This document shows positions 60,776-64,000 of a DNA stretch of 64,000 nt, in pieces. The DNA is from Candidatus Melainabacteria bacterium. Its GTDB lineage: Bacteria; Cyanobacteriota; Vampirovibrionia; 2-02-FULL-35-15. The stretch is from assembly GCA_016201905.1 (NCBI GenBank), contig JACQBQ010000036.1:1-64000 (forward strand), written 5' to 3'. Each line of letters begins with the position of its first letter. Positions within the stretch are counted from its first letter, which is position 1. The position numbers were made by a program, and so were the translations under genes. The notes beneath the pieces were generated by a model. The model saw nothing but the letters and a program-made list of their open reading frames with translations, was not told where the DNA came from and did not search any database.

Positions 60776-60796
60776 TATGTAACCATTGGTTACATA
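60776..60796. promoter_or_regulatory. second operator-like palindrome TATGTAACCATTGGTTACATA
   Basis: same consensus, 48 bp centre-to-centre from the proximal site; overlaps 3' end of ftsY. Confidence 0.5.
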
Positions 60797-61728
60797 AAAA
60801 ATCCTTCCAAATATTCATCCAGATTAAAATCCACAAGGTCATCTATTTTTTCACCAAGTCCTATTAATTTTACGGGCAAAGATAGTTTGTTCATTATGTT
60901 TAAAACTACACCGCCTTTTGCTGAGCTGTCCAGCTTAGCAAGGACTATTCCTGTAAGCCCTATTGCTTTTGAAAAAAGCTCAGCCTGAGTAATTGCATTT
61001 TGACCAATGGTTGCATCTAGAACTATTAATTTTTCATACTGTTGAGGCAATTCATGAATTGCCTTTACAATGACCTGATCTATCTTTTTTAACTCATCCA
61101 TTAAATTAGTCTGTGAATGTAGTCTTCCTGCTGTATCAATTAAAAGCAAGTTATAGTTTTCTTTTTTTGCTTTTTCAATTGCACTGAAAACCACAGCATC
61201 TGGTTTTTTAATTTCAAGTGGTGCAAAGATTTCTACACCTGCTCTTTCTGCCCAGATTAAAAGCTGATCTCCTGCTGCTGCACGAAATGTATCTGCTGCT
61301 ACTATTAAAACCTTTGCACCATTTTCTTTAAATCTTTTAGCTAGTTTACCTATTGATGTGGTTTTTCCTGAGCCATTTACACCTACGACTAAAAAGATAT
61401 TTAATTTGTTGGTGTCATGTTGTATGGAAGGACTGGATGCCCCAGCTCCTACAGTATTTTTTATAACCTCTTTAACCTTATTTTTAAAATCAATTTCTTT
61501 TATTTTCTGATTTTGAATCTGCTTTTTTAAATTTGAAACAATTTCTTCTGATAACTCAGCCCCAATGTCTGCTTTGATAAATCGCTCAAATAAATCATTA
61601 TAGAATTCATCATTAATATTGATAGATTCATTATTTATTTCTGCAGGGTCATAGCATGCTATGACCCTACGAGTTTTAAATAATGCATCTTTTATTTTTG
61701 ATATGTTGTCTTTCAACCAGTTAGACAT
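60790..61728 (-). CDS. ftsY: signal recognition particle receptor FtsY
   Basis: VVGVNGSGKTTSIGKLA; VAADTFRAAAGDQL; LIDTAGRLHSQTNLM; LDSSAKGG. Confidence 0.96.
   Translation of the reverse strand: MSNWLKDNISKIKDALFKTRRVIACYDPAEINNESININDEFYNDLFERFIKADIGAELSEEIVSNLKKQIQNQKIKEIDFKNKVKEVIKNTVGAGASSPSIQHDTNKLNIFLVVGVNGSGKTTSIGKLAKRFKENGAKVLIVAADTFRAAAGDQLLIWAERAGVEIFAPLEIKKPDAVVFSAIEKAKKENYNLLLIDTAGRLHSQTNLMDELKKIDQVIVKAIHELPQQYEKLIVLDATIGQNAITQAELFSKAIGLTGIVLAKLDSSAKGGVVLNIMNKLSLPVKLIGLGEKIDDLVDFNLDEYLEGFFM
61041..61068. repeat. REP-like palindrome in ftsY (copy 1)
   Basis: perfect 20-bp core AGGCAATTCATGAATTGCCT. Confidence 0.6.
61643..61670. repeat. 28-nt REP-like palindrome in ftsY (copy 2)
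   Basis: GCAGGGTCATAGCATGCTATGACCCTAC. Confidence 0.8.
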
Positions 61729-61887
61729 GTTTAATATTATAAGATTAATTTGAAATTACTTGTTGTACTCAATGGTTGAATTGATTAGGTGAGAGGAATT
61801 TAATCTAAGTATCTTGTACGTTAAGAAGGTAATAGTGTATTCTAAAGTTAATTAAAATATCAGTAATATTTTCAGGAGGAAATACAA

Positions 61888-62763
61888 ATGGTTAGTTTAT
61901 TAAATGGAGTACATGAATTAGTCCAAAGAAATAATACTTTAAGTCCACTATTAAATGAAGAGTTTAAAAAGGGAAGAAAACCTTCAGGCATATATTTTAA
62001 AAAAGATGACAAAGCAAGCAGTGGGGGAGCAAGCGGGTCTTTAGATGAAACAGTTAAAGGATTAATTAATGATTTAAAAAATAAAAACTCAAATATTAGA
62101 ATAAATACGCTTCAAGTTCTCGTGAGATTAGGAGAAGAGGCAAATGCTGCAGTACCGGTATTAATTAAAAAATTGAAGAGTGAAAAAGATCTAAGTGTTC
62201 GAAACTATGTGGTATATACAATTGGTTCTATGGGAGAAAAAGCAGTACCAAGATTAATTAAAGTATTGAAGGATGAAGATCCTGGTATTCGAAAAGGTGC
62301 AGCACAAGCTCTTGAAAGAATAGGAGAAAAAGCAAGTGCTGCAGTACCAGCATTAATTGAAACTTTAAAAGATGAAGATAAAGATGTTCGAGCTTATACA
62401 GCAAGTGCTCTTACAAAAATAGGAGAAGCAGCAGTACCAGCATTAATTAATATATTGAATGATGAGAACTTAGATATTCAAAGATGTGCTGTAAATATTC
62501 TCGGAGGAATAGGAGAAAAAGCAGTACCAGGATTAATGAAGTCATTTGAGAATGGAACCTCAAACGTTCAAACTCAATCCGATGCATTATGGACTCTTCA
62601 ACACATAGGAGAAAAAGCAGTACCAGTGCTAATGAAAATAGCATTGAATCACCAAAATCCAACCATTAGAGAAGGTGCGGCAGATGCTATTGGAAAAATA
62701 GGTGAAAAGAACAATTACCATAGAGTAATGGTAGAACTAATTAAGGCTCTAGGGAAAAAATAA
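61888..62763 (+). CDS. HEAT-repeat (PBS-lyase-like) protein
   Basis: repeated AVPxLIxxLKDEDxxIRxxAAxALxxIGEKA units. Confidence 0.88.
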   Translation: MVSLLNGVHELVQRNNTLSPLLNEEFKKGRKPSGIYFKKDDKASSGGASGSLDETVKGLINDLKNKNSNIRINTLQVLVRLGEEANAAVPVLIKKLKSEKDLSVRNYVVYTIGSMGEKAVPRLIKVLKDEDPGIRKGAAQALERIGEKASAAVPALIETLKDEDKDVRAYTASALTKIGEAAVPALINILNDENLDIQRCAVNILGGIGEKAVPGLMKSFENGTSNVQTQSDALWTLQHIGEKAVPVLMKIALNHQNPTIREGAADAIGKIGEKNNYHRVMVELIKALGKK

Positions 62764-62860
62764 ACTCTATTAGGTAATATTACAAACCATTATTAGGATA
62801 ATCAAGGATAGATTCTAACTCTCTACAACTCTTTTTGGATATAATCGATCCTAGTTTTGT

Positions 62861-64000
62861 ATGAAAGATTTTAAAAAAGTCGCATTATTACCTTTGGACA
62901 ATCGCCCAGTATCTTATTTGCTTCCAAAACAAATTGCAGATTTTTCTGGTATAGATTTACTTTTGCCTGAGAGAAAATATTTAGGTGATTTACATCAAAG
63001 CTCTAATTTGATTTATGTTGAAAACTGGTTGAAGAGTTTTACTGATATTGATTTCTTACTAATTTCTCTTGATAACTGGGTTTATGGTGGATTGGTTCAG
63101 AGTAGAAAACATTCATTTGAATTGGAGGAATTAAAATCACGCGTTAACTTGTTAAGAAATCATTTTAGGGAATTGTTACAACAATCCCCTACAGTATATG
63201 GATTCTCTTCCATAATGCGCATACCAAACTACAACAGCTCTGAGGAAGAAAAGGATTACTGGAAAGATTATGGGGAAAAAGTTTTTAAGTGGTCTGAGCT
63301 TATGCATAAGGTAGGAAGGGGTGTTCAAGAAGAAGGAATTTCTCATGAGCATCTCTTAGAAAACTGGTATCAAAGTTCAAAACTAATTCCTCCTCATGTT
63401 CTTGCTGACTACAAAAGCCATAGAGATAAAAATTTAACAATTAATCTTTTATGGCTTGAATTATTGCACGAGCAATGCTTTAAATATCTAATTTTTTCAT
63501 GTGATGATTCAGCTCTATATGGCATGAATGTAATAGAAGCTGAATATATAAATCAAGAAATTAAAAAACATAATTTTATATCCAAAGCAAAAGTTATATC
63601 TGGTACAGATGAAATACCCTTGGTTTTGCTTACTAAAGCTATTTTGGAAAAGTCAGAAAAAAAACCAATGATTTCAATTTACTTTAATAGTGTAGAAGGA
63701 ATGAGTCAGAGAGCCAGATATGAATCAAACTCAATCCATGCTTCCGTTTTGAATCAGATTGAAACTTTAGGTATTGAAATGAAAGATTTTAATGATTCGG
63801 ATATTGTTCTATATATTCATCTTGCAGACTCACCACAAGGTGATCATATTTTTCATAATTTGCCAGGCGATACTAAAAGCAATATTTCTAAATTAGTAAA
63901 ACTTTTGGAAGGAACAAGTAAACCATTTATTTTAGTAGATTTAGCATATGCAAATGGTGCAGATCCACTACTAATAGAAGCTTTACTGAAAGCAAAAATT
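62861..64000 (+). CDS. DUF4127-family protein (truncated by window end)
   Basis: hand translation MKDFKKVALLPLDNRPVSYLLPKQIADFSGIDLLLPERKYLGD; open to end; TATAAT at 62840. Confidence 0.8.
   Translation, partial: MKDFKKVALLPLDNRPVSYLLPKQIADFSGIDLLLPERKYLGDLHQSSNLIYVENWLKSFTDIDFLLISLDNWVYGGLVQSRKHSFELEELKSRVNLLRNHFRELLQQSPTVYGFSSIMRIPNYNSSEEEKDYWKDYGEKVFKWSELMHKVGRGVQEEGISHEHLLENWYQSSKLIPPHVLADYKSHRDKNLTINLLWLELLHEQCFKYLIFSCDDSALYGMNVIEAEYINQEIKKHNFISKAKVISGTDEIPLVLLTKAILEKSEKKPMISIYFNSVEGMSQRARYESNSIHASVLNQIETLGIEMKDFNDSDIVLYIHLADSPQGDHIFHNLPGDTKSNISKLVKLLEGTSKPFILVDLAYANGADPLLIEALLKAKI

Noticed and set aside
60696-60842. N-terminal 49 aa of ORF 60483-60842
   Set aside because: Crosses two operator palindromes and the ftsY end; paralogs begin at the equivalent of Met 60695.
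60649-60867. Plus-strand ORF MFLKILESYFCSSV...
   Set aside because: Antisense to module C promoter and ftsY; no independent support.

Overview
This is an AT-rich bacterial chromosome window, dense with housekeeping genes: groES-groEL, mnmE, purA, ssb, ruvA, trxA, fabI, lptB-lptF/G, mnmA, dtd, dusB, def, miaB, proS, mrp, asd, dapA, rnj and ftsY. Gene content suggests a non-photosynthetic Cyanobacteriota/Melainabacteria-like or related lineage, but this is inference only. I saw no rRNA, tRNA, CRISPR array, prophage or large IS. The unexpected content is at small scale. (1) There are three unlinked copies of a two-gene module: a 67-79 aa two-TM protein sharing an E-x-Q-K-Y...GF...P signature, plus a translationally coupled 36-41 aa single-TM micropeptide mostly missed by the ORF track. 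Each is preceded by a GTAACC-N3-GGTTAC-like palindrome and a -10 box 6-7 nt from the start codon. In two copies the palindrome-to-(-10) spacing is exactly 22 nt, which implies a common regulator and leaderless transcripts. (2) A family of ~28-nt GTAR...YTAC palindromes with variable cores accompanies a REP-associated tyrosine transposase (RAYT). Several copies sit in frame inside protein genes (FtsY twice, MiaB, Sua5/YrdC-like, amidase, ABC1 kinase, and the RAYT itself), resembling Rickettsia palindromic elements. (3) A 16-copy octanucleotide repeat lies inside mnmA, and both alternative frames stop at the repeat end, making it a candidate phase-variation locus. (4) Two families of covarying structured leaders sit upstream of ssb/dusB and groES/mrp. 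A 27-nt palindromic element is nested inside two different host repeats. All coordinates were read by hand; no database search was run.
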